Position numbers and translations under genes: made by a program. A DNA stretch of 64,000 nt from JANYHH01 sp965249745. Lineage in GTDB: Bacteria > Deinococcota > Deinococci > Deinococcales > JAAFIG01. Numbering within the stretch: position 1 is the first letter of the stretch; each line of letters starts with the position of its first letter. Positions 41,649 through 49,383 of the stretch are shown here, piece after piece. Location: positions 310,001 to 374,000 of the forward strand of contig OZ252252.1 of assembly GCA_965249745.1 (NCBI GenBank). Reading direction: 5' to 3'. The notes beneath the pieces are model-generated. The model was not told the origin of the DNA, did not search any database, and saw only the letters and a program-made list of their open reading frames with translations.

Positions 41649-41963
41649 ATGCGGTTCGAGCAAAATGACCCCTCGGCTCCTCCACACCCGCTCGGAATGC
41701 CGGCCGCTGGCTCAGCGGCGTTTCCTGTGCTGCGTTGCGAGGTCACGCAACTCGAGGTTGGGGACAGCTTGGAGGAGGCCCAGCGCTACGCGGAAACCGT
41801 CGCGTCGCGGCTCGAGGCCGCCGTCGAATCCTTGGAGGCGTTGGGTGTGAAACGCCACGTGACGCTGCTGAGGGTCTGGCTAGAGCGCTGGCTGGGCGTC
41901 GTGGAACTCCTGTTCGAGGCGCGGTTAGAAGAGCGGCAGGCGTTGTTCGGTACTCGAGCTTGA
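41649..41963 (+). CDS. Small helical protein of unknown function
   Basis: 104 residues. After a Pro-rich N-terminus (NDPSAPPHPLGMPAAGS) comes a helical stretch with regular hydrophobic spacing (LEEAQRYAETVASRLEAAVE, then LLRVWLERWLGVVELLFEAR). No family is recognised and no signal peptide is seen. Support is the leaderless-type box 5 nt before the ATG and the compact gene spacing. It is divergent from the aldehyde dehydrogenase and followed by another unknown gene after 9 nt. Confidence 0.6.
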   Translation: MRFEQNDPSAPPHPLGMPAAGSAAFPVLRCEVTQLEVGDSLEEAQRYAETVASRLEAAVESLEALGVKRHVTLLRVWLERWLGVVELLFEARLEERQALFGTRA

Positions 41964-41972
41964 TTGGGTGAG

Positions 41973-42398
41973 ATGACGCGTGTTTCATTCTGGATTGACG
42001 ATAATCCAGATGACCCGATCGCCATGCTAGGGCTGACCGATGATGTCCTCAAGAGTTTCCCCTACGCAGCGCTCTTCGATGATCTGATGCTTCGGCTATA
42101 CGAAGGTAACGAATTCTGGTACTTGTCAGCTCAGGACGCCTATGGAATTCTCGGAAACACAACCGACGGTCAAACGGTTTCTCTGTTTGATCACGAACGA
42201 GTCTTGCTGACTTGCCCGGTGGGCAATCTCTGGCTCCAACAGGCTCGAGCGAGTGGCGGTTTCGGATTGATCGTGGCGCACGATATTTCCCTTGAGGAAA
42301 TTCAACCCCTGACTCGAGCGGAGCTTGTAGCGGCCCGAAATGAGGGCCAACTCGAGTTGATTCTGGTAGACGTGAACCCCCCAACCGACCTCGATTAA
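41973..42398 (+). CDS. Protein of unknown function
   Basis: 141 residues from the ATG at 41973, with GGGTGAG just upstream (a TTG at 41964 is an alternative). Acidic, cytosolic-looking: MTRVSFWIDDNPDDPIAMLG, then YEGNEFWYLSAQDAYGILGN. No family is recognised. It probably forms a two-gene unit with the preceding helical protein. Convergent with minE, whose end is 15 nt away. Confidence 0.6.
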   Translation: MTRVSFWIDDNPDDPIAMLGLTDDVLKSFPYAALFDDLMLRLYEGNEFWYLSAQDAYGILGNTTDGQTVSLFDHERVLLTCPVGNLWLQQARASGGFGLIVAHDISLEEIQPLTRAELVAARNEGQLELILVDVNPPTDLD

Positions 42399-42413
42399 GC
42401 TCTCCCAAGATTG

Positions 42414-42644
42414 CTATTTCAGCGGGATGTCGGCGGTCAGGACCATCGCCTCGTTGTCGCCGTCGCGCTTCATTTCCATGTTGAAATCACGCAAGGACGG
42501 GAAGTAGCGCTTCAAAACGGCGTGCAACTCGCGGCGCAACTCCTCCTGTTTGCCGGGCGGCATTCCGGCGCGGTCGTAGGCCAGCACGACCTGAAGGCGG
42601 TTTTTGAGCGTGTCCTTCGTGTTGTTACGACGACCCCAGAACAT
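42414..42644 (-). CDS. minE: Cell division topological specificity factor MinE
   Basis: 76 residues. MinE stimulates MinD ATPase and drives its release from the membrane, positioning the division site. The anti-MinCD segment (TKDTLKNRLQVVLAYDRAGM) and the dimerisation part (ELHAVLKRYFPSLRDFNMEM) are both visible; the N-terminal MFWGRRN resembles the membrane-targeting helix of other MinE. It follows minD after 45 nt. No minC is adjacent. Confidence 0.9.
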   Translation of the reverse strand: MFWGRRNNTKDTLKNRLQVVLAYDRAGMPPGKQEELRRELHAVLKRYFPSLRDFNMEMKRDGDNEAMVLTADIPLK

Positions 42645-42689
42645 CAGCGAATCGCCTCCTCGAGTGGGTGAAGCTTAGGGAAGCGCATC

Positions 42690-43484
42690 TCAAGCCCTCC
42701 CGAACAGCCGGGCGAAGAACCCCTGCCGCTCCTCGAGTTCCATCCACGGCACTTCCTCGCCGTGAATCCGCCGGGCGGTGTCCCAGAATCCTTGCCCCGC
42801 CTTGGTTTTGGCGTGCAGGACAGCCGGTTCACCGACGTTCGTGCTGATCAGAATGCCCTCGTCCTCGGGGATGATCCCGATCGGCTTGATGGATAGCAGT
42901 TCCACGACATCCTCAATGCTGAGCATGTCCTTCCGAGTTACCATGCGCGGGCGCAGGCGGTTGATCACGAGCCGCATCTCGCGCACGTCCATGCTGTCTA
43001 ACATGCCAATGATCCGGTCGGCGTCGCGCACACTGCTGACTTCGGGGTTGACGACGATCAGCGCCGCCTGAGCGGGTGCGGCGGCCGTTTTGAAACCGCT
43101 CTCAATACCAGCCGGTGAATCCAGAATCACCCGGTCCATGCCCTCATCTTCCAAAAGCTGTTTGACGACGAGTTTCATGCCGTCCACCGTGAGCGCGTCC
43201 TTGTCTCGCGTCTGCGAGGCGGGAATCAGGAACAGCCCCTCGACGCGCTTGTCGCGGATCATCGCCTGACGCAATTTGCACTTGCCTTCGATGACATCCA
43301 CCAAGTCGTACACGACGCGCCCCTCGAGACCCATCACGGTGTCCAGGTTTCGCAGTCCGACATCCACGTCTATCACGGCGACTTTCTCGCCGAGTTTGGC
43401 CAATCCAGTGGCAATGTTGGCGCTCGTGGTGGTCTTGCCGACGCCACCCTTACCCGAGGTCACTACGATGGTTTTTCCGTTCAC
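42690..43484 (-). CDS. minD: Septum site-determining ATPase MinD
   Basis: 264 residues. Deviant Walker A TSGKGGVGKTTTSANIA at the start, switch regions VIDVDVGLRNLDTVMGLE and VILDSPAGIESGF, and a C-terminal amphipathic membrane-targeting helix (RQGFFARLFGRA). It binds the inner membrane as an ATP dimer. The start is GTG at 43484 with GGGAGG upstream. It pairs with minE downstream; minC is not seen in this window. Confidence 0.94.
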   Translation of the reverse strand: MNGKTIVVTSGKGGVGKTTTSANIATGLAKLGEKVAVIDVDVGLRNLDTVMGLEGRVVYDLVDVIEGKCKLRQAMIRDKRVEGLFLIPASQTRDKDALTVDGMKLVVKQLLEDEGMDRVILDSPAGIESGFKTAAAPAQAALIVVNPEVSSVRDADRIIGMLDSMDVREMRLVINRLRPRMVTRKDMLSIEDVVELLSIKPIGIIPEDEGILISTNVGEPAVLHAKTKAGQGFWDTARRIHGEEVPWMELEERQGFFARLFGRA

Positions 43485-43645
43485 GCCTTAAGCCTCCCAG
43501 ACTTTGAAGTCCACTCTGAAATCTAGACCGTCAGATTCAATAAAATTGTTGGCTAGTGTAACCCGGAATCCGCCCAGCCTGCACTCACGTCAGGGACGAA
43601 AAAACGGTCGGTGCTTTCGAGCCAAAGGCTCAATAAGGTTACAGC

Positions 43646-43987
43646 TCAGCGGCTGCGGCCCAGCAGGACTCGAGCCAGCGCGAACGCAGTCAGGTAAAAG
43701 CCGACGTTCACCAATGCCAAACCCCACCCGAGGCTCACTGGAGCCTGACCGTCGGTCCAAGCGATGAACGCCGGAAAGGTCTCGGGTCGGGCGGCTGAGC
43801 GGTCCTGGGTCAGAAACGGCATCGGATAGCCGTACCGGATCACTCCAAGACCGGACGGCTGGTACACGGGTCGCGGCACGAGGCTCGAGGCGAAGGTCAG
43901 GGTCAGCGCTGCCAGCAGTAACAGCAAAGCCATTCTTGGCGGGAACCGCTGCAACCACCAACGTATTGTCGGGCGTCTCGAGAACAT
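43646..43987 (-). CDS. Small membrane protein of unknown function
   Basis: 113 residues from the ATG at 43987, with GGGAGA upstream (alternative in-frame ATGs at 43999 and 44053). Two hydrophobic segments: about residues 18-36 (MALLLLLAALTLTFASSLV) and 88-108 (LGWGLALVNVGFYLTAFALA), with an external loop of about 50 residues between them. No family is recognised. It lies between minD and dnaN on the same strand. Confidence 0.6.
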   Translation of the reverse strand: MFSRRPTIRWWLQRFPPRMALLLLLAALTLTFASSLVPRPVYQPSGLGVIRYGYPMPFLTQDRSAARPETFPAFIAWTDGQAPVSLGWGLALVNVGFYLTAFALARVLLGRSR

Positions 43988-44108
43988 GCGCCGATTCTCC
44001 CAGGCTGTCATGACCAATTCGAGTCTCCCCTGTTGGCTCGAGAATCCCTTCAAAGAGAAACCTCGAGCCAGAAGTCAACTCGAGGTTCGCAGGCGGTTTT
44101 TAGAGGCT

Positions 44109-45194
44109 TCAGACGCGCAAGGGGTTCACAATCGCCAGATAGCCGGTGTCGCTCGAGGCGCGAAAAACGGCGGGGGCGTTCAGACCCAACCCGATCGTGA
44201 CCTCGCCATCAACCGGCGTCAGGGCTTCGGTGAGCTGCTTGGCGCGAAACCCGACGGTGATCGCCGGTTCGGTACCGTGCTGCTGAACTTCCAGAACATC
44301 TTGGGCGCGCCCGTAATCGCTCTCCGCCACGAGTTGTAGTTTGCCGCCCGCGATAATGAATTCCACTTTGTTGTTGCTGAGCTTATCCGCGACGACCGCC
44401 ACCCGAGCCACCGATTCACGAAGTGCGCTCGAGTCCACCTGAATCGTCACGCTCGAGGACTTCGGGATGACCCGCTCGTAATCCGGCAGTTCGCCGTCCA
44501 TCAGCTTGGCGTTCATTCGCACGCGGTCTGTGGAGATGGAAAGCGTGCCCTGCTGGATGGTGAGCTTGACCTCGCCGTCGCGCAAGACGCGGATGATCTC
44601 GTCGGCGTTGCGGGCGGGCACGACGAGTTTCCGGGTTTCCTTCGTGCTCGAGGCGCTGAAGTCCCGGTACGCCAGTCGGAACCCGTCGGTCGCCACCAAG
44701 CGGGAGCGTTCGGTGCTGAGTTCGAGTTGCACGCCTCGGAAAATGGCTCTGAACTCCTCGGCGGCGGCCGCGTAGCGCACGCTCGAGATGCTTTTAGCGA
44801 ATTCACGGGCGTCTATCGTCAGGTCGCTCGAGGTTGGGAAGCTCAGGTCCGGGTAGGCGCTCAGGTCACCTGTTTGTAGCTTGAAGGTTGAACCACCGCT
44901 CGCAACCGTCAGTTCGTTCCCAGAGAGATGAAGTTCGACCAGTTCGCCGGGAAGTGATTTGGTGATCTGCGCGAACAGATGCGCTGGAACGACGAAGCTC
45001 TGACCATCCACAATCTGGGCTTCGACGAATTGCTCGAGATCAATTTCTAGATTGGTCCCAGAGAGAGAAAGCCCCCGGTCTGTGCTCGAGACCTTGAGGT
45101 GGGTCAGGGCTGCGTTTGAGCTTCTCGAGGGAACGATTCGTTCCAGGGCACTCAGGGCGTCACTTAGATTCTTTTTTGGAATTTGGACTTGCAT
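44109..45194 (-). CDS. dnaN: DNA polymerase III beta (sliding clamp) subunit
   Basis: 361 residues, three-fold repeated clamp domains. Recognisable segments are MQVQIPKKNLSDALSALERI, the domain 2 stretch FRAIFRGVQLELSTERSRLV and ATDGFRLAYRD, and the C-terminal AIVNPLRV near the hydrophobic partner-binding pocket. The clamp encircles DNA and tethers polymerase III. GGAGG precedes the ATG. It is separated from dnaA by a 313-bp oriC region, both genes on the minus strand in the order dnaA-oriC-dnaN. Confidence 0.96.
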   Translation of the reverse strand: MQVQIPKKNLSDALSALERIVPSRSSNAALTHLKVSSTDRGLSLSGTNLEIDLEQFVEAQIVDGQSFVVPAHLFAQITKSLPGELVELHLSGNELTVASGGSTFKLQTGDLSAYPDLSFPTSSDLTIDAREFAKSISSVRYAAAAEEFRAIFRGVQLELSTERSRLVATDGFRLAYRDFSASSTKETRKLVVPARNADEIIRVLRDGEVKLTIQQGTLSISTDRVRMNAKLMDGELPDYERVIPKSSSVTIQVDSSALRESVARVAVVADKLSNNKVEFIIAGGKLQLVAESDYGRAQDVLEVQQHGTEPAITVGFRAKQLTEALTPVDGEVTIGLGLNAPAVFRASSDTGYLAIVNPLRV

Positions 45195-45507
45195 CGTGCC
45201 TCCATCGGGCGGGGTCTGAGTACTGTACCTGATTCGTAAAAGATTTAATAGTAGTAATAATAGGGCCTGTGGATAGTGTGGATAACCAACCTGTCGCCCG
45301 TTCTAGACGATCTTTCGCTTGTGAATATCTCTGTGGATAAGTCTAGCAGGGTCTGTGGATAAGCTGTGGATAAAACCCGACTTATCAACAGGGTAGCCGG
45401 AAGACCGACTTATCCACAAGTTGTCCACAACTTATCCACAAGTTATGCACAGGGTTTTCAACAGGGTTATCCACAGCTCTCGGTCCTCCCGTGTTGAATG
45501 GAAGCCA
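45195..45507. other. oriC: Chromosomal replication origin (oriC) between dnaA and dnaN
   Basis: Seven perfect DnaA boxes: TGTGGATAA at 45277, 45332, 45354 and 45365, and the opposite orientation TTATCCACA at 45410, 45432 and 45467 (first base given). One-mismatch boxes start at 45268 (TGTGGATAG), 45382, 45421 and 45443. The orientation switches once near 45390, giving a convergent arrangement. An AT-rich segment with DnaA-trios (45246-45263) borders the first boxes at the dnaN side and is the likely unwinding site. Confidence 0.93.
45246..45263 (+). other. DnaA-trio element next to oriC boxes
   Basis: Six consecutive TAG/TAA triplets (TAA TAG TAG TAA TAA TAG) followed by GGCC and the boxes TGTGGATAG and TGTGGATAA. 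Read on the other strand this is DnaA boxes, GC spacer, trios, the basal unwinding architecture defined in Bacillus subtilis. Confidence 0.85.
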
Positions 45508-46851
45508 TCACATCAGCTTGTTGCGGATCTCTTTGATGTGATTCGTCAGATCGGCGTCTCGCTCTGACAGCTCTGAGACCTTTTGAATGGCATAAAGAAT
45601 CGTGCTGTGATCCCTGGCGAAGAAGGTTCCAATCTCTGGCAGGCTGTGACTTGTCAGGTCACGAATCAGGAACATTGCCACCTGCCGGGGCAACACCACC
45701 TCTTTGGCTCTCCCCTGTGACTTCAAGGAATCCAACGGCACGGCGTAGTGGGTTGAGACCGCCTCCAAGATGTCCTGCATCTCGAGGTTAACCTCGGATT
45801 CGGTGAAGACATTGCTGAGCGCTTTGGCCGCGATCGAACGATTGACCTGATTGCCGTCCAACCCGTTCAGGCTGGCGTAGGCGATCACCCGCATCAGCGC
45901 CCCCTCGAGTTCACGGATGTTGCTGGTGACTTGTTTAGCGATCAGTTCCAGAACCTCATCCGGGATATACGCCCGCCGAGTTTCGGAATTCATGCGCAGA
46001 ATCGCCACGCGAGTCTCGAGGTCGGGGCTTTGAATGTCTGTAATGAGACCCCATTCGAAGCGGGAGCGCAACCGAGCCTCGAGCGTCAAAATATCCTTGG
46101 GTGGACGGTCAGAGGACAGGATGATCTGTTTGCCGGCTTCATAGAGCGCGTTAAAGGTGTGGAAGAATTCTTCTTGGGTGCGTTCCTTGCCCGCGATGAA
46201 CTGAATATCGTCTACAAGCAATAAATCAACGCTGCGATATCGGTCCTTGAAGGCGGTCATCTTATCTTCACGGATAGAATTAATGAGGTCGTTGGTGAAG
46301 GTTTCGGTGCTGATGTACTCAATTCGTTTATCGGCGAATCGCTCGGCAACACTGTGACCAACGGCGTGCATCAAATGGGTTTTGCCCAGCCCGACCCCGC
46401 CATATAAAAAGAGCGGGTTGTAGGCTTTGCCGGGTTGTTCAGCCACCGCTAGCGCCGCCGCGTGAGCGAAGTTGTTATTAGGTCCGATCACGAAATTTGA
46501 AAAGGTGTATTTCGGGTTGAGCTTGCCTCGCCCTGGATCGTTGGTGGAGGCATTTTGGCTGCGCTTGCCAGATTTCATGTCCGGCTCGAGCACCGGTTCT
46601 TGAGTCGTCGGCAAGATCTTGAAACCGACTCTTGGATTAGGTGCGCCCGCCTGTCGGAGCGACTCCTCCAGGAGTTCCATGTAGTGCTGCTTCAACCAGT
46701 CGGCTGCGAATGAGTTGGGAACACCGATGATGAACACGCCGTTCTCCACACCCAGGGCGCGTATGCGGGTGAACCAAGTGTGATACTCCACATCGGTAGT
46801 TTTCCGCCGCACGTATTCGAGGATTTGTTCCCAGATGTCCAACTGACTCAC
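45508..46851 (-). CDS. dnaA: Chromosomal replication initiator protein DnaA
   Basis: 447 residues. Domain I (1-80, DIWEQILEYVRRKTTDVEYH), a short variable domain II, the AAA+ domain III with Walker A LYGGVGLGKTHLMHAVG and Walker B VDLLLVDDIQFIAGKERTQE, and DNA-binding domain IV with SLPEIGTFFARDHSTILYAI. It binds the boxes at oriC and opens the duplex. The GTG start is 6 nt after TAAGAT (46858-46863, minus), so the mRNA is probably leaderless. Two DnaA boxes further upstream (46980-47010) may mediate autoregulation. Confidence 0.97.
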   Translation of the reverse strand: MSQLDIWEQILEYVRRKTTDVEYHTWFTRIRALGVENGVFIIGVPNSFAADWLKQHYMELLEESLRQAGAPNPRVGFKILPTTQEPVLEPDMKSGKRSQNASTNDPGRGKLNPKYTFSNFVIGPNNNFAHAAALAVAEQPGKAYNPLFLYGGVGLGKTHLMHAVGHSVAERFADKRIEYISTETFTNDLINSIREDKMTAFKDRYRSVDLLLVDDIQFIAGKERTQEEFFHTFNALYEAGKQIILSSDRPPKDILTLEARLRSRFEWGLITDIQSPDLETRVAILRMNSETRRAYIPDEVLELIAKQVTSNIRELEGALMRVIAYASLNGLDGNQVNRSIAAKALSNVFTESEVNLEMQDILEAVSTHYAVPLDSLKSQGRAKEVVLPRQVAMFLIRDLTSHSLPEIGTFFARDHSTILYAIQKVSELSERDADLTNHIKEIRNKLM

Positions 46852-47153
46852 TTCGGCATCTTACGACGCGATCTACGAGATCTGTCTAGAGTCGCAGTTT
46901 AAGTCCAGCAACTCGAGGTTTGCGATTTTTGAAATATGTAAAGTAATGCGCCTGCGACAAATATTCGCCTACAGTTACCTGTGGATAACTACTGGTTGGG
47001 CTGTGGACAAGAGTTTTGTTCTCCGAAACCAATAGTCTTGAAGCTTGGACCTCGAGATATCTCAGCCCGAGATTTTAAGTTGATGAAACCTCCTAAGAAC
47101 TTAGGATTTCAATCGTTGTTGTCACGACTCGCATCTGGGTAGATACTGTGACC
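46852..47153. promoter_or_regulatory. Divergent dnaA/rsmG control region with DnaA boxes
   Basis: Contains the dnaA -10 box TAAGAT (46858-46863, minus), a DnaA box TGTGGATAA (46980-46988) and TGTGGACAA (47002-47010, one mismatch). It also holds the rsmG promoter: TTGTCA (47119-47124), 17-nt spacer, GATACT (47142-47147), 6 nt before the ATG at 47154. It could be a second part of a bipartite origin. Confidence 0.7.
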
Positions 47154-47708
47154 ATGCAGAATTGGGAACGTTTGCAGGAGTACGCAACTCTAGTGAAGCA
47201 GTACAGTCAAGTCCTAGATTTGACATCACCCAAACTTCTCGAGGACTTTCACGCTGGCATCGAACTGTCGCTCGAGTACCTGCCGTTTTTGCCGGAATCT
47301 GGGGCGATTCTCGATGTCGGATCGGGCAATGGGCTACCTGGAATTCCACTTGCGATTGAACGCCCTCAGCTTCTGTTTTCGCTGTGTGAAATTCGTTCTA
47401 AGCGAGCGGCTTTTCTGGATAGAGCCGTCAGCCTGCTGAAACTTGCCAACGTATCAGTTCACAACATTGATGTCGCCAAGATTTCTGGATTGTATAGTGT
47501 CGTCATCGCCCTGAGAGTCGCCCGATTAGAAAAGTTGTACGCTTTGACGCAACATTGCCTTACTCCCTCCTGGAAAATGGTTGTACGTAAGGGCGCAGAC
47601 TACCAGGAAGAAATTACGGCCTTGGAAAAGATAGCGAATCTAGTGGGGTTTCACGTGAAACATTCGATTGACGGAGGATATGTGCTCGAGATTGAAGGAC
47701 AGACGTGA
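47154..47708 (+). CDS. rsmG: 16S rRNA (guanine-N7) methyltransferase RsmG
   Basis: 184 residues from the ATG at 47154 (a GTG at 47148 is possible). Methylates N7 of a guanine in the 530 loop of 16S rRNA (G527 in E. coli). The AdoMet motif ILDVGSGNGLPGIPLAIERP is characteristic; LCEIRSKRAAFLDRAVSLL and the C-terminal segment GFHVKHSIDGGYVLEIE follow. A well-formed promoter places the transcript start near the ATG. Its end overlaps parA by 4 nt, and a parS-type site lies within its last codons. Confidence 0.94.
   Translation: MQNWERLQEYATLVKQYSQVLDLTSPKLLEDFHAGIELSLEYLPFLPESGAILDVGSGNGLPGIPLAIERPQLLFSLCEIRSKRAAFLDRAVSLLKLANVSVHNIDVAKISGLYSVVIALRVARLEKLYALTQHCLTPSWKMVVRKGADYQEEITALEKIANLVGFHVKHSIDGGYVLEIEGQT
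47647..47662. promoter_or_regulatory. parS: parS centromere site within rsmG
   Basis: GGTTTCACGTGAAACA matches the ParB site TGTTTCACGTGAAACA at 15 of 16 positions, with the GTTTCACGTGAAAC core perfect. It lies inside coding sequence. Confidence 0.92.
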
Positions 47709-48454
47709 AGGTTATTAGTTTCGTAAATCAAAAAGGTGGCGTCGGTAAAACCACGACGACGATTAACCTTGCCGCATATCTCGCTACCTCGAGACGTAAA
47801 GTCTTGGTGATTGACCTTGACCCACAAGCAAACGCCTCGAGTGGATTAGGTGTCAGAGAGGCTGAAATTGGCGTCTATGACGTACTGCTTGGGGATATCA
47901 AGGCTGCCGATGCGATTGTGCCTACTGCTCAAACGAATTTGTTCCTCATGCCTGCGACGGCTGATTTGGCGGGCGCATCGGTTGAACTGACCGAGCAACC
48001 CGACCGACTGAAAGTATTACTGGCGCAACTCGAGGGGTTTGATGTGGTGCTCGTAGATGCACCGCCATCTCTTGGTGCACTAGCGATCAACGCGCTCGTT
48101 GCCTCTGATGGGATTATCATCCCTTTACAAGCAGAGTATTACGCGCTCGAGGGGGTGGCGGGCATGATGGATACGATCAATCGCGTCAAGGACGCGCTGA
48201 ATCCCACGCTTAAACTGCTCGGTATCTTGGTTACGATGTTCGATACCCGAACGAACCTGGCTCAACAGGTTGAACAGAATGTCCGTGAACACTTTGGAGA
48301 ACTTGTCTTCTGGTCAGTGATTCCACGCAATGTAAAACTCTCCGAGGCTCCCAGCTATGGGCAAACGATCAATAGGTACGCCCCAATCTCGAGTGGTGCA
48401 GGCGCGTACAAAAGACTCGCCCAGGAGGTGATGCAACGTGTCCAAAAGCTCTAA
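47705..48454 (+). CDS. parA: Chromosome partitioning ATPase ParA/Soj
   Basis: 249 residues. Deviant Walker A FVNQKGGVGKTTTTINLAAY, Walker A' VIDLDPQANASSGLG, and VVLVDAPPSLGALAINALVA. ParA dimers on the nucleoid move ParB-parS complexes to segregate origins, and Soj can also regulate DnaA. The GTG start overlaps the rsmG stop by 4 nt, and parB starts 17 nt before its end, so rsmG-parA-parB is one operon from the promoter at 47119-47147. Confidence 0.95.
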   Translation: MKVISFVNQKGGVGKTTTTINLAAYLATSRRKVLVIDLDPQANASSGLGVREAEIGVYDVLLGDIKAADAIVPTAQTNLFLMPATADLAGASVELTEQPDRLKVLLAQLEGFDVVLVDAPPSLGALAINALVASDGIIIPLQAEYYALEGVAGMMDTINRVKDALNPTLKLLGILVTMFDTRTNLAQQVEQNVREHFGELVFWSVIPRNVKLSEAPSYGQTINRYAPISSGAGAYKRLAQEVMQRVQKL

Positions 48455-49274
48455 AACAGGGGGACTCGGTAGGGGCTTGGATGCATTGATACCGCGTTCC
48501 ATGGGAAATGCTCCGTCTAAGCTACCGATTCAACAACTCGAGGGCAACAAGCAACAACCCCGAACTGTGTTTGATGATGCCGCGCTGCAAGAACTGTCCC
48601 AGTCTATCGCAGAAAAAGGCATTATTCAGCCGTTGTTGGTGCGACCCAAAGGGGATAAATACGAAATCGTTGCCGGTGAGCGTCGGTGGCGTGCGGCAAA
48701 ATTGGCGGGATTGAGCGAAGTACCGGTTCTGATCCGAGAGTTGAGCGACCAGGAAACCCTAGAGATCGCACTGATTGAAAATCTTCAACGCGAAGATCTC
48801 AATCCGCTCGAGGAGGCGAGAGCATTTCAAGGATTACTTGATTTAGGTTCGACCCAAGATGAATTGGCGAAAACGCTTGGGAAGGGGAGAAGCACGATCA
48901 CGAACGCACTTCGTCTGCTGGCACTGCCTCGAGACGCACAGAAGGCGCTCGAGGATGGCATCATCACTTCTGGTCACGCTCGAGCGATCCTAGCCTTACC
49001 GAAGGACCAACAGCAGTGGGCCCTCGAGCAAATTCTTTCCGGGGATTTGAATGTTCGCCAATCAGAGGAGTTGAAACTCAAACAGGAGAGTTTGGTTTCA
49101 CGTGAAACATCAGCCACTGCACCTCGGGCTCATCGCCAATTGGAGCTGGAACTGAGTCGCTTTGCAGGGACGAAGGTCAGAATCGTCGGGCAGGAAAAGG
49201 GAAGACTTGAGTTGCATTTTCATACTCAAGAAGACCTGAGCCGATTGCTGGCACTTTTGGGTTACGAAAGCTAG
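48438..49274 (+). CDS. parB: Chromosome partitioning protein ParB/Spo0J
   Basis: 278 residues. The CTPase/ParB-N domain is clear (QQPRTVFDDAALQELSQSIA, EKGIIQPLLVRPKGDKYEIV, and the GERRWRAAK box), followed by the helix-turn-helix DNA-binding domain (TQDELAKTLGKGRSTITNAL) and a C-terminal dimerisation part (about 230-278). ParB loads on parS, two copies of which are in this operon. The start is GTG; it overlaps parA by 17 nt. Confidence 0.95.
   Translation: MSKSSKTGGLGRGLDALIPRSMGNAPSKLPIQQLEGNKQQPRTVFDDAALQELSQSIAEKGIIQPLLVRPKGDKYEIVAGERRWRAAKLAGLSEVPVLIRELSDQETLEIALIENLQREDLNPLEEARAFQGLLDLGSTQDELAKTLGKGRSTITNALRLLALPRDAQKALEDGIITSGHARAILALPKDQQQWALEQILSGDLNVRQSEELKLKQESLVSRETSATAPRAHRQLELELSRFAGTKVRIVGQEKGRLELHFHTQEDLSRLLALLGYES
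49094..49109. promoter_or_regulatory. parS: parS centromere site within parB
   Basis: GGTTTCACGTGAAACA, identical over 16 bases to the site in rsmG 1.4 kb away. It lies in the linker-encoding part of parB. Confidence 0.92.
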
Positions 49275-49294
49275 ATTTTACGCTCAAAACATAA

Positions 49295-49325
49295 TATACT
49301 AGTGGCGCTGGAATTCCAGCGCCAC
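49295..49325 (+). promoter_or_regulatory. Promoter followed by a perfect 24-bp palindrome
   Basis: A TATACT -10 box (49295-49300) is followed at once by GTGGCGCTGG (49302-49311), AATT, and the exact complement CCAGCGCCAC (49316-49325). The predicted transcript start (about 49307) falls inside the palindrome, so it could be an operator or a 5'-end mRNA hairpin. No T run follows, so a parB terminator is less likely. Confidence 0.6.
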
Positions 49326-49383
49326 GATTCTTGAGGAATCAAACCGGATACAGTTGCCCCAAACCTTACACGAAGGAGAACCC

